Made by a program: the position numbers and the translations under genes
In this document: positions 26,101 through 36,140 of the stretch, piece after piece
How the letters are laid out: each line of letters starts with the position of its first letter
How positions within the stretch are numbered: position 1 is the first letter of the stretch
Notes under the pieces: generated by a model
Database searches by the model: none
Told to the model about the DNA's origin: nothing
What the model saw: only the letters and a program-made list of their open reading frames with translations
Assembly: GCA_904063045.1 (NCBI GenBank)
Contig: CAJFCJ010000013.1
Location: 418,623-482,622, forward strand
DNA: 64,000 nucleotides
Direction of reading: 5' to 3'
From: Dimorphilus gyrociliatus
Lineage: Eukaryota > Annelida > Polychaeta > Dinophilidae

Positions 26101-28170
26101 TATTAGCGAGTAGTTCCTATTGTCATCACACGTTCTATTATATACGCCATTTCTACTTCGGCTCTAATTAGTTTCATTCCCTTAAACGCGTACCAGCATA
26201 CCATCAAACGGGTAATATTAGTAAAGCGAAAAATATTATAGAGGCGTAGTTGAGTATTTAAGTATTGTAGTAAGATTGAAGAAGGATTTCATACGCAAAA
26301 TCAAAGCAGAGAGACATTTACGAAACGAACTGGGCGACTTAATCGGGCGTGATAAACAACCAAGCGCCTTTTGTCGGTGCTACCGTAAAATCGCTATATA
26401 ATTATTAAAAAAGAAGGCCGGTAATTTTGCGCTGCCGCTAATCTAACCTCATCCGTATTATAGGATTAAGAGTTCGTGCCTGCCACGGCGTAAATAAGCA
26501 GGTGTAACGCTATACTTATATGAACATGAAAGCGAAATTAATCACAACGAGTCGCCCTCTAAATCGATTCGAACACGTATATTCCTTACCACTTTCTTAT
26601 TGGGGAAGAATTCTTCTCGCATCCTGTAGAAATTCTTTCCAATCTGCTTAAATCCTTTAGCGAAACGTTTCTGGTTGAAAAAGTAAGAAAAACAAACATA
26701 ATTAATCATAGAATCTTTCTTTCCTCCTCCCCTTCCTACTCCTCCTCCTCCTCCTTCCTTTTTCTCTCATTTTCTCTTTCCCCTTTCACCCCTATTCACC
26801 TTTCCCTAACCTCTTATTTTTTATGATTATTTAACGTTTATAGGATGAAACGCAATTACTTTAAGTGTAATTTTAAAAAAAAATACTATAAAAGGGTAAA
26901 TTAAGGGTGAAGCTGAATAGAAAATAAGAATTGATATACAGTATACACAAGCCAAGGATTGAAGTAAAAAGAGGATGATTTAAAAAGAAAAAAAATGAGA
27001 GAGAGAGAGAGAGGAAAATGAAAGCAAGAGAAAAAAGTTTCTATGACCCGCGGCTGTGTGCGGCGCACCGTGCCCTTCTTTGTTATCGGTCCTTTCAACT
27101 ATTGAAAGGCATGGCATCGAATCAACATTTTTATTACGCACTTGATCGCCGATACGCTAATTAAATAGACAAACTTACCGATTCTTCTTCGCCCCATTTT
27201 ATCTCAACACTAGTAGGTAAAGGACGTTTAACAAGCTTTTGCAGAGCTTCTCCTTTATCGTAATCGCAACCGTGTAACTAAATTAAATAGAAAGAAAAAA
27301 ATTCTGAATGAATAGAGAGTATATAATACTACAACCAAACATAAAAAATTAAATTACAACGAGACACGCAGCGCTCGTCTTTGTTATTGTATTTTAAGAG
27401 TGATACGGTAAGTATGTATGCATACAAACACGTATACTGTATACCTTCCTATATATATATATATAGTATAGTATAGTATATGTATTATTCTGTATAGTAT
27501 ATATAGTACATGTATATAAACTGTACGCATACTGTTTATAGATAAGATATGAATGTTTTGTGTTTTTATGTACGTGTATTCCATGCCTGTATATATCATA
27601 ACCGTGTCTATATACAAATAGTGCTTTTAAATATGTTTATGTAAGAAGAAAAAGGCGGCGGTGGCGGCGGCGGCGGCGGCGGCGGCGCGACTGACTCAGA
27701 TCGATAGCAGGCGTTGATAGAGCGAACGTAAACGCGATAATGTATAGAGGGGAATATTCGATTGGGACAATTATGAATAGATAGAGCCAAGAGATATAAA
27801 TATATGTATAGCTTTAAAATACAATACAATAGTGAGGAAGACTTACAATATCAAGGGCATTGACGGTTGTACAGTCTTGAGAAGCCGCTTGGCACCTGTC
27901 TTGCTCGCTTAACGACGTTGCCGGGTCGCACATTCCAACAAGGGCGGCCATTGATCTAGCCGCTTGCAAGTAAACTAGTACATCACTATCCGATATGGCG
28001 CCTGGCGTCCATCGTATTTGTTCTCGACTAACCCAGCTGTTGTCGTCGGTCTCTTTGCTGCCATCGGAACATTCCGGTAATTTTGCTTGATACCCAGAAC
28101 CGACGCGAATCTGACCTTGTATATTAGACGCCAGCTTGCCGTCACTCGCTGTTGGATAGAGCAATTTCAT
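23185..28170 (-). CDS. RERE: Atrophin/RERE-type transcriptional corepressor, at least 755 aa
   Basis: Six coding exons: 28170-27847, 27277-27179, 26670-26590, 25172-25122, 24955-23458 and 23399-23185, all in phase. The first encodes an ELM2 domain ('IRVGSGYQAKLPE', then 'LVYLQAARSMAALVGMC'). Exons 2-4 complete ELM2 and encode SANT ('GKNFYRMREEFFPNKK', 'GELVEYYYLWKRSKKPK'). The large exon has Pro-rich linkers, then the atrophin signature 'LDRGGNSCSRTDL' with 'GSKFAKRKAARAE', an Arg/Glu dipeptide run and NDPLARLHMHP near the end. Atrophins recruit histone deacetylases and act with nuclear receptors. No GATA finger follows SANT. Residues before ELM2 resemble the end of the vertebrate BAH domain, but no other BAH exon is seen, so the ATG at 28170 is provisional. 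Confidence 0.9.
25744..25756 (+). promoter_or_regulatory. CTCF-like core motif CCACCAGATGGCG
   Basis: All 13 positions fit CCASYAGRKGGCR. It lies in the 1.4-kb intron of the atrophin gene between the two SANT-coding exons. Confidence 0.45.
27654..27688. repeat. (GGC)n trinucleotide repeat in atrophin intron
   Basis: About eleven GGC units, one changed to GGT, in the intron between the ELM2 exons. It is strongly GC-rich in an AT-rich context and would read GCC on the transcribed strand. Confidence 0.85.
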
Positions 28171-29354
28171 TAGCTTTAATAAACACAAACCAACTGCTAA
28201 AAGATTAAGGTGATTAACTGTACAAGGCGGCTTAGCGAGAGAATATACTAAATATCTTACAAACCAACCTGTAAATAGATCGTTTTGCCATTTACTGAAC
28301 GTGTGCTAATGCAAACTACCAACAGATTATTCCGCTCGTTTTACAATCATCATATCTCATTATCAAGCTACTTTAATATACATGTATTGTACAGGCACGC
28401 AATTTTCCACCCGCCCTTTATCCATTTAATCAATATTTGCATTCTTGCCTATTTCAAACTATACAGTCAATTTTACAACAAACCAACTCTGAGTGCTTGC
28501 TATTTATTCGGATCGAAGTAGTATAAAAAGTTATAAACGAGCCAATCATAGAAGGAAATTAACAATACAGTACACTATCGATCAATGCAATCTCATTCGC
28601 CACTTATCTGGCACCATTTGCACCGTGCTTACTGTTTAACATGCACTGCAAATATGCGGTATGTAAACAATCGAATTACCTTACTCTACTGCAAAAAATC
28701 GTTTATAAAAACTTTCACACGATTATGTCCTCTCTTGTTTTAATCTCTCTGTTTTTTATCTATCCATCTTTTTTTATCAATCCAGTAAATTAGCGTATTA
28801 ACATTGATTGTAATGATCACTCGATTATTCTAGTACAAATTGTACTAACGTTGCTTTAAGGTGCGACGCTGATTTATAGACCGATCGAAATCGTGCCATT
28901 TGATCTTCAAGCGGCCTACGAATATTAATTAAACACCGTTCGGCACAAAGAATCCTAACAAAACGCAGCTATTTACCTCCGATCTGTAGTCCCTATGTTT
29001 TTAATTCAAATCGCCCGTCTTCAATTTATTCCTTTTATTACAAATGCGATCAGCGAATTGTCATAAAACATCTTGTAGTAGTATAAAAATGCTAAAAAAA
29101 CACAAAAACTCACGGAGAATTTGTACATATGATGTTACCGGCACGTAACGGCCTCGATTATTCGTTTATTGCCTACCACGCAGGGCCAATCAGCGACGGC
29201 GTTACAATAAAAAACAATCATGACTATGTTATACACTAGATGTCATCTTTAACAACTTTGGACATTACTCATAAGATAATTTCAACAAAAATTTGTAAAC
29301 TAAATATAACAAGAAATAAAGTATTTTAAATGCAATTTGTCTGTTCTGTTTGTT
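28171..29354. other. Upstream region of the atrophin gene
   Basis: No long reading frame. Minus-strand splice-like boundaries are present: an AG/GTAAAT exon-end candidate near 28977, a tiny AG...GTAATT unit near 28680 and an 8-nt unit near 28268. These may be 5' UTR exons or small coding exons of the atrophin gene, but I cannot prove any. Confidence 0.4.
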
Positions 29355-29976
29355 TTAAAAATAAAACTCATAAATGTCCCTTTCAAAGTCAACTTCCATT
29401 ACTTTTGCTAATAAGTCTTGTGGATTTACTTTCACCTCCATATCTACATCTTCATCGTCACCTTCCCAATCTCCGAGTTCTTCATCAAATTCTCCGTTGT
29501 CAATTTTGTGCTTATTTTCCTCGAACTCTTTGTCGCTTTCAGGACTACCGGGTAGAGTCCAACCATTTCCTAAGTCATAATTGTATAAAAGAAAAAGCAC
29601 TCCTTGTACGGCTGATTGTAAGTCACAGGATGCTTTATCCCACTCGTCCAAAATACTGATGCAAACTGTTCCATCTTCATTTATGTTTGGATGGTAAATT
29701 CTATTTTTACAGACAATTGCTGGGGAATTGTCAGGATAATTTGAAGGTAATTGAAACTGAAGAATTGTAAATAATAATAACTTATATTTTCTTTGTTGGT
29801 ACACTACTTACTTCGAAAGAGTAAGTCTGTTTTGCAAACAATCCTTCAGAAGGTGTTATATTAATCGAAAAACGTGTAAAGTCGTCTTCCCAGTCTGCTA
29901 ATTCCGCTTGATTCGCGGTAAAGCTTGGTAAATTTACATATAGATCTCTCAGTTGTTTAGCTACTACTTTCATCAT
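29355..29976 (-). CDS. UBE2M/UBE2F-like E2 conjugating enzyme with acidic tail, 188 aa
   Basis: Two exons, 29976-29812 and 29756-29355, phase 0, donor GTAAGT. The UBC fold begins 'KQLRDLYVNLP' and runs through FSINITPSEGLF and YPDNSP to 'RIYHPNINEDGTVCISIL'. It therefore has the HPN element and the active-site Cys. The N-terminal half is most like the NEDD8 E2s UBE2M and UBE2F. After the catalytic centre the usual PEDPLN-type segment is lost and replaced by an Asp/Glu-rich tail of about 50 residues, reminiscent of CDC34-type tails. It lacks the N-terminal extension by which UBE2M docks on the NEDD8 E1. It is therefore either a diverged NEDD8 E2 or a novel ubiquitin E2. Two adjacent ATGs (29976, 29973) could both serve as start. 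Confidence 0.75.
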
Positions 29977-30933
29977 TTTCTTAGTAGAATGTAATGATTT
30001 ATTAAAAATTATGTCTAATAAAATTCTCTCTTATAAGTGTCTTTGTCAAATCGTTTCGTGAAAATGTGAAGCTATGTTGCACAACTTTTCATTTTAAAGT
30101 TTTCAGAACTCGTTAGTGCGCATGTCTCTAGTTCTGGGTTCACATTCCAACTAACTTATTCGCCTAATCATTCAACTTCGGAACTGGTAAATCTATTGCA
30201 ATTTCAGGCTTGCCCGTACTAGACTGCTTACGTAATTCCTGACTACTAACACAAATTTATAAATAGATTGGGTAAATTTCATTTATGTAAGAAATACTTT
30301 CCTTACACTTTTTTCAATAGTGTTATCGATTGTAAGCAAATTACCAATTTTCAACAAACAAACATATTAAGATAAAATTATTTTCTTAGAAAATCGAAAA
30401 CAATTGATCGATCAAATCGATCACTTTTATCAATCTTTTATACTACTATTTTCTTTATTTGTGTTATTTGAAACAGAAATCGTACATTTTATGAAAAATA
30501 TTGATTTCTTGCAACAATGTTGCAATTTAAAAAAAAAATGTTAAGATTTTCTTTAAAGGTCTCTAATTAATCATATGTTTTTTTCAGCCATCTATTTATA
30601 CATATATATATTATTATTATTATTACTGCTATAATAATAATAATAATAATATTAATTATATATTATTATTATAATCTTTTATGTAAAAATTAGTATATAT
30701 ATATCAATATTTATATTATAGCATGAATATAGTTCAAAATCTTGATTCCTTTATTTTCATAATTAAGTAATTTTAATAAATACGTTGAAAAACAATTATT
30801 AGAAAATATAAACATATGCGGTACTACGAAAACTGGCGGTATTTCCGTTTCCTCTCAAGAGTAAACTAAACTTCCTCAGAAGGCAGATTAAGGAATTCTT
30901 TTATATAGAAAACGCCTTTGCATAAATAATAAT
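29977..30933. other. Intergenic between E2 gene and myotrophin
   Basis: Divergent promoters of the E2 gene and myotrophin presumably lie here. Contains a palindromic (ATT)n block at about 30607-30652 and otherwise nothing recognisable. Confidence 0.5.
30607..30652. repeat. Inverted (ATT)n/(ATA)n repeat
   Basis: A run of TAT/TTA units, the four-base centre CTGC, and a mirrored run of ATA units. The arms are complementary over about 17 bp, so RNA or single-stranded DNA could form a hairpin. Confidence 0.75.
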
Positions 30934-31529
30934 ATGGCAGATAACCAAGAAGGTGGCTTTGAGTGGGCGGTTCGAGTTGGCGACCTAACTGTCATCAGAA
31001 GCAAAATTGAAGAAGTATAAAATATCCATTTCCTCAATTATAAAAAAAAAATAAAAAAATATTTGTTTCAGACTCCAACATTAGCAAATGAAATTGGTAG
31101 AACTGGTAGACCACCACTTTGTGTCGCTGCAGATTATGGTCATTTTGACGTCATAAAGTATCTAATTGAAAGGGGAGCAAATGTCAATGTAAGCAAAAGA
31201 ATATCTATAATAAGTATCAAGCAGAGGTGTATAATTTCAATTTCAGGCTTGCGACAGTCACGGAATTACTCCCCTACTTTCTGCAATCTACGAAGGACAT
31301 AAAGAATGCGTTGAATTATTGCTCTCGAATGTAAGAATCTTGTTTCTTGGTCCTTCTCTCATTTTTAGCCCATCCCCTCTTAAGCATTCCCCCATCCTCT
31401 TTACAATCGACTATTGAAATTAATTAAATTTAACTTTTACAGGGAGCAGATAAAAGCAAAAAGGCGCCAAACGGGCAATCCTATTTAGAATGCGCTGAAG
31501 ATTCTGTTATTAAGTCTTTACTTAAGTAA
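30934..31529 (+). CDS. MTPN: Myotrophin, ankyrin-repeat protein, 122 aa
   Basis: Four exons, 30934-31014, 31072-31188, 31247-31330 and 31443-31529, with phase-0 junctions and introns of 57-112 bp. The protein is two full ankyrin repeats with flanking half-repeats: '[20 protein letters not shown]', then '[20 protein letters not shown]', then [12 protein letters not shown]. Length matches vertebrate myotrophin (118 aa). Myotrophin (V-1) binds actin capping protein and slows its capping of filament ends; vertebrate forms also affect NF-kB. Expected in cytosol and nucleus. The EGHKECV loop region, which in the family contacts capping protein, is well kept. Confidence 0.92.
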
Positions 31530-32921
31530 ATTAAATGAATGTCAACTTCAATGTAATCTGAAGGGGTGTATGACGACTATATGTATAAACAGTACTTCAT
31601 CCGGAGAGGGTTTATAGCCTAAAAAGCCTTGTTCAAAAAGCATTTTTTTTATACTAATCTCTATTTACCAATAATAATTTGTTAAATGTTTTTCATAAAC
31701 TCCCAAAAAAAAAGAGAAAATAGCTATTTTATTTATCTTCTCACAATTTCCTCTGAGTTGAGACTAATAATTAAACATAGTACGCTTCTAATTTAAAGGC
31801 TTTTAGATATGCCTAAAAATTTGTTTAATCTCTTGAAAATGATCTTTATTGTTTTTTTTCTATAATTTGTTTAAATGCTCGGTGAAACATATAGATATTA
31901 TATTACGCCACCTATTGGACTTAAAAAAATTGCTGTGATAAAATAGAATAAAGCTTAAAATTCTGTTGTAATAGCACTTCATAATTTAATAATATCTTTG
32001 AAATGTTAATAAGAAGTTTAATAAATAATGATAGGCCCAGTAATTGGAATTGTAAATAGCTAAGGGGAAAAAAGCCTACAATACAAATAGGCCCTGAAAA
32101 AGAGACTTTATTAAGTGTATGTTTGTACGGTAGAAGATATAAATAGCTAATAAGCAAGTATTTTCTCTACGAATCTTAGTTTCTTCTCTGAAAGTGTTAT
32201 ATGTTACAAAAGATGGTTCTTTTTTTATCAACGTTTGAGAAACATTTCTAAACAATAGTAGGTCCTTATAGTCACTAATAAAAGGATAGTTCTTCATTGT
32301 TATCTATTGAAATGATGATAAATATTTCATCTCCATCCTGTTCATTCATTACTTGTTCTCGAAAAAAACTGTCACTCTACAAAAGCGTATTCCTCCTTGG
32401 TTTATCTTTCTTTCTATTTGTTCTCTTTCTCAATGTTGATGTATTATATAAAGCGTATTGGTTACCAGTAAGAAAGATAATGTAAGGTAGAGATACAATG
32501 TAATCTATAAAAACCTATCAAAAGGTGGGCGTTCACGCAAATTGTAATGGAACTATAGCATTTTCTCTCCCTTTGTTAGAAAGTTGCAAGAATAGTATTA
32601 GATCTTGTTCAAACAGATAACTACTAATAAGCATCTTCCGCTCCAAAACTACATAAAGTCACTCACTATGACTATTTTAACGTACGAAGAGCATAATAAA
32701 ATTTATACTAAGACTTTCCTAATTCTTCCATAGTTTTTACAATACTGTCCCGATAGGCCTTTTTATTTGACATATCATTTGAAAGGATAATTATGAAATG
32801 ATTAAAAATCGTACTAAATCTAAGTCGTGCGTGGTATAATATCTTGACAAACAGATTAAGGATGCATGTAAACTGAATAACAGATAACCATAATAAAATA
32901 CAAAAACATTTTATCATTTAC
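31530..32921. other. Intergenic, one CTCF-like site
   Basis: 3' flank of myotrophin. Apart from the CTCF-like motif and the unresolved 3' part of the small minus-strand frame that starts at 33006, I see no gene. Confidence 0.45.
31906..31918 (-). promoter_or_regulatory. CTCF-like motif, one mismatch
   Basis: Minus-strand CCAATAGGTGGCG fits CCASYAGRKGGCR at 12 of 13 positions. It lies downstream of myotrophin. Confidence 0.3.
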
Positions 32922-33006
32922 CTAGGAAAGATGGCGGAAGCATTTGAACTTCATCTTTCTCTAGATAAGGTTTGAATAACGAATAATTTTTGTATTTGTC
33001 CCACAT
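32922..33006 (-). CDS. Putative first exon of a small unrecognised gene
   Basis: From ATG at 33006 the frame reads 'MWDKYKNYSLFKPYLEKDEV', continues QMLPPSFL and ends at a strong CTAG|GTAAAT donor in phase 1. Composition and donor look like a real coding exon. The second exon is unresolved. The best acceptor (TTATTCAG at about 32873) gives only a few residues before a stop. A later acceptor near 32760 gives a 17-residue tail containing QYCKNYGRIRK. No family recognised. The gene would be divergent from the Ig-domain gene 330 bp away. Confidence 0.35.
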
Positions 33007-33334
33007 TATTCATTGCGAAAAGAATAATAATAAAAAAAAGTAAATTCCCTTAAACAACACAAATTAGTGATAAACCAACTAAGTTATCGCATAAAAAAAC
33101 TGGCTGGACCTTATCTCTTTTGCTAATTACTTGACGAAAGGTCATAAAATATTTTAGATATAAAACAAGGAATATGGACTAACGCGTAGTCTGCGTCAAA
33201 ATTTTTATCGCTATAGCAGAGAGGAGAGGACTGATTGGTTATTGACGAACAAAGATAATCAGTGATAAGTGATTAGATTGTAGAGAACTTACCTGTTTCG
33301 ATTCTCTTGTTATCTGACTGCCGTTGAGAGAAGA

Positions 33335-34864
33335 ATGTATCGTGCTTTTGTCCTCTTCTCATTCTTTGCCTCTTTCCTCCTTTTCCAGAGCGCCTATGCT
33401 CGTAAGTATTAATTATTAATTATGGTCATTTAATAGAAAACATCCCGCTTTCGAATCAGAGTTTTTATTAACGCTTTACTCCTTTTTACTTTTATCTAAT
33501 AAAGAAGAAGAAGCTGAAAGAGCTGAAAATCCAGCAGATTTAATTTTGGGAAAGGTAGAAGTCTATGTTGAAGAAGCCATTCTTAAACTTGGTCAAAATA
33601 CTAGATTAATTTGTATTACAAAATTCAAGAAAAAACCAGATACAGACATTACTAGTATTTGGTTAAAAAAAGCTTACGATTCGGACATTAACGAAACCGA
33701 AACTGCAAGCTTAACTCTGGGTCCAACTCTGATAAATGAGTACTATCAACCTCGCTACAGTGTTAAAATAAATGAAGACAATAAAAACAACATGTATACC
33801 CGTAATTATACGCTTTCAATAGTAAATGCTTCAGTGGCCGATTCCGGATTATTTGTGTGCCTGCACCAAATAGGTACTAAAAGATTTTCCGGTAACCATA
33901 GCGTTCTAGTGAACAAAGTAATTGGAACCTCCTGGAACACTTCTGCCTATGACCAAACAGCAAATAGGTCATTGGTTGAGGAAGGTTCTCTAGATGCTAA
34001 AGCATCAGAGACATACGACTTGGAATGTTCAGTTAGACACACTAGCAATTTGCACGTTTACAACAGAGCTGATGTATATATTTCTGGCACAAAAGAGAGT
34101 AAGAAAACCAACGTCAGCAGCCTTTTCATTAGGACCAACGCATCTAGAAGCTCAACCGATGAGAACTACATTAAAACCGCTGTAGATGGTGCAAAATTCG
34201 AAAAAGATCCATTAATCCAATTATACGATACAAGTCTTAGAAACAAAAAATTTAAGTTTAACTATACCCATAACGGTCAATACCTTCATTGCTTTGGCGC
34301 AAATGACAAATCTGGAGCCGGTAGTAAAGATGCCGTCATTAGATTGAATATTACTCATGCACCAGCATTTAAGTGTGATCACGTCCAAAAAGCTTCACTG
34401 CACGCCACCAACAATGCAATAAAATGTAAAGTCTACGCCAACCCTATGATTGCTAAGGAAATGTACTGGGAATTCTCTTACGGTGGAGATAAGTCTAAGC
34501 TTCGCCCAGGACAACACAAGGGTAAACACGACTATAGAATAACCGCCGGAATTAAGAAGAAGACCAACGAATATGTTGAATTCTCTCTTCACTTTGCAAA
34601 AATTCGACAAGAATACTTTAAAGATTATAAGTTGGTAGCAAAAAATTCTGAAGGAGAAAAGTCTGTTAAAATCCGATTGCAACAAAGTAAGAATCAATTT
34701 TTAATTTAAAAAAAAATAACAATTTCATCAACAATTCTTTTAACTCTTTCCTTTTATCTTCCAAAATAGAAACTTCACCGAGAGGAGCTGCATCCCAAAC
34801 AACGGCTCAATTTAGCATGCTTTCCATTTTATTTGTTGTAGCAAGAATATTCTCCAAAGCTTAG
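33335..34864 (+). CDS. Secreted/GPI-type Ig-domain surface protein, 447 aa
   Basis: Three exons, 33335-33401, 33505-34686 and 34770-34864, phases closing. Exon 1 is a signal peptide ('MYRAFVLFSFFASFLLFQSA', then YA). The body has a good N-terminal Ig domain (Cys in LICI, Trp in SIWLKK, and ADSGLFVC), a more diverged second one, and a third with CKVYANP, WEFS and 'KDYKLVAKNSEG'. There are many N-glycosylation sequons. The last exon ends in a hydrophobic stretch (MLSILFVVARIF) followed by only SKA, after a small-residue region (RGAASQ). This is the pattern of a GPI-attachment signal and not a stable transmembrane anchor. Probably a cell-adhesion molecule of the lachesin/basigin style; orthology is not clear. 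An inverted CCAAT lies about 100 bp upstream. Confidence 0.8.
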
Positions 34865-36140
34865 ATGTCAAATGTTGTGTTTTTAAAAAGAAAAGTTTTT
34901 AGAACTTAGCTTGTGATTAGTGGCATGTCGAACCCGTAATATATAAAGAAAGCTTTTTTTTTTAATTTAAATAAACATTAACAAAACAAAAAAAATGGAA
35001 CTTACATATTCTGGAAAATTCTTAAAAATTGGCGCCAATCGGATATGCGAAGTTATCATTTCCATAGATAATTATGAATCAACATGCAGAGGTTAAAAAT
35101 AAAACTAATTGGTATAATATCTCTTTTATCCGTGTTATGTTAAAAATTGTAAAACAATACTTTAGTTATAAAACTAGAAAATGGAATAGAATTTACAACT
35201 ACTAATATATTCCCTTCTAGGAGTTCTTTAATTTTTCAATATAAATAACTTTGTCTTTGAAAAGAAAATAATTAAATTAATAATAATAAGAATATAATAT
35301 GAATAGTTAGTTGTTATTTATACTTAATGCTTTAGAACGATTAACAAATTAGAGGTGATACGCAAAGTTTACCTAACAATTTCTTTGTTTATCGCTCACT
35401 CAATTAATATTTATTCTATCTATAATATTTTGCTGAAAAAATTGTATTTTGATGTAAAATATGTACTTACAAAAAGAACGTGAATATATATATATATATA
35501 TATAACATAAATACATATATATTTTTTAAATAGTTTAGAATTGACGAAGTTTTTATTATTTCGTTTAAATGAGAGCAATTTTCTTTATTGATATTGTAAT
35601 AAATTCATATCTTAATAGACATAAAAATTTATTCATATTCATGTTTAAATAGTGTTCTGGATTAAGAATACAATTTTTCGCAAAAAAAAATTAGGTTCCC
35701 TTATCTTTTTGTAGTAACCTAACGAAATCTTATGAAAAGTACTATAAGAGGAGAAAAGATAAAGTCAAAGATATGAATTTTTCATATTGTCCACTCTAAT
35801 TTAATATATTACACTTTACGGTTTAAGCAAAGAAACCGTCCTTATTGTTTTTTATGAGAAGGCTATATAATGACGGCCATAAAAATATTAACAACCACTA
35901 GATGGCGTAGGCCGCTGTGGTCGATAATACAGAGTTGTGGGTTTGATACTAAAACAAGACTAGATATAAAAACTATCAGTAAAGGTTAGTCATACTTAAA
36001 AAAAATAATAAAGATTACTAGCAGACTTTTATTTAGACAATTAATTAATAGAGGTAATTTTAAAAACTAAACTTTTTGTTTAAGTAATTTGAAACGGCTA
36101 CAACCATTATTCTTTACGAACGAAAGAAAAACCTGCAAAA
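34865..36140. other. Intergenic with (AT)n and a CTCF-like site
   Basis: 3' flank of the Ig gene and 5' flank of the PLP enzyme gene. Has an AT run near 35484-35505. No exon seen. Confidence 0.5.
35895..35907 (+). promoter_or_regulatory. CTCF-like core motif CCACTAGATGGCG
   Basis: All 13 positions fit CCASYAGRKGGCR. It lies 234 bp upstream of the next start codon, between two unrelated genes. Confidence 0.45.

Noticed and set aside
26560-26580. GTTCGAATC on the minus strand, like a tRNA T-loop
   Set aside because: The bases on either side cannot form a T-stem and the sequence lies at the edge of an atrophin SANT exon.
29330-29659. Plus-strand 109-codon frame over the E2 gene
   Set aside because: Shadow of the E2 coding exon, which has the HPN motif and catalytic Cys on the other strand.
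32708-32917. 69-codon minus-strand frame with a hydrophobic start
   Set aside because: Its first half coincides with a likely intron (strong donor at 32921, acceptor near 32873) of the small gene starting at 33006, though its tail (KAYRDSIVKTMEELGKS) is protein-like and worth keeping in mind.
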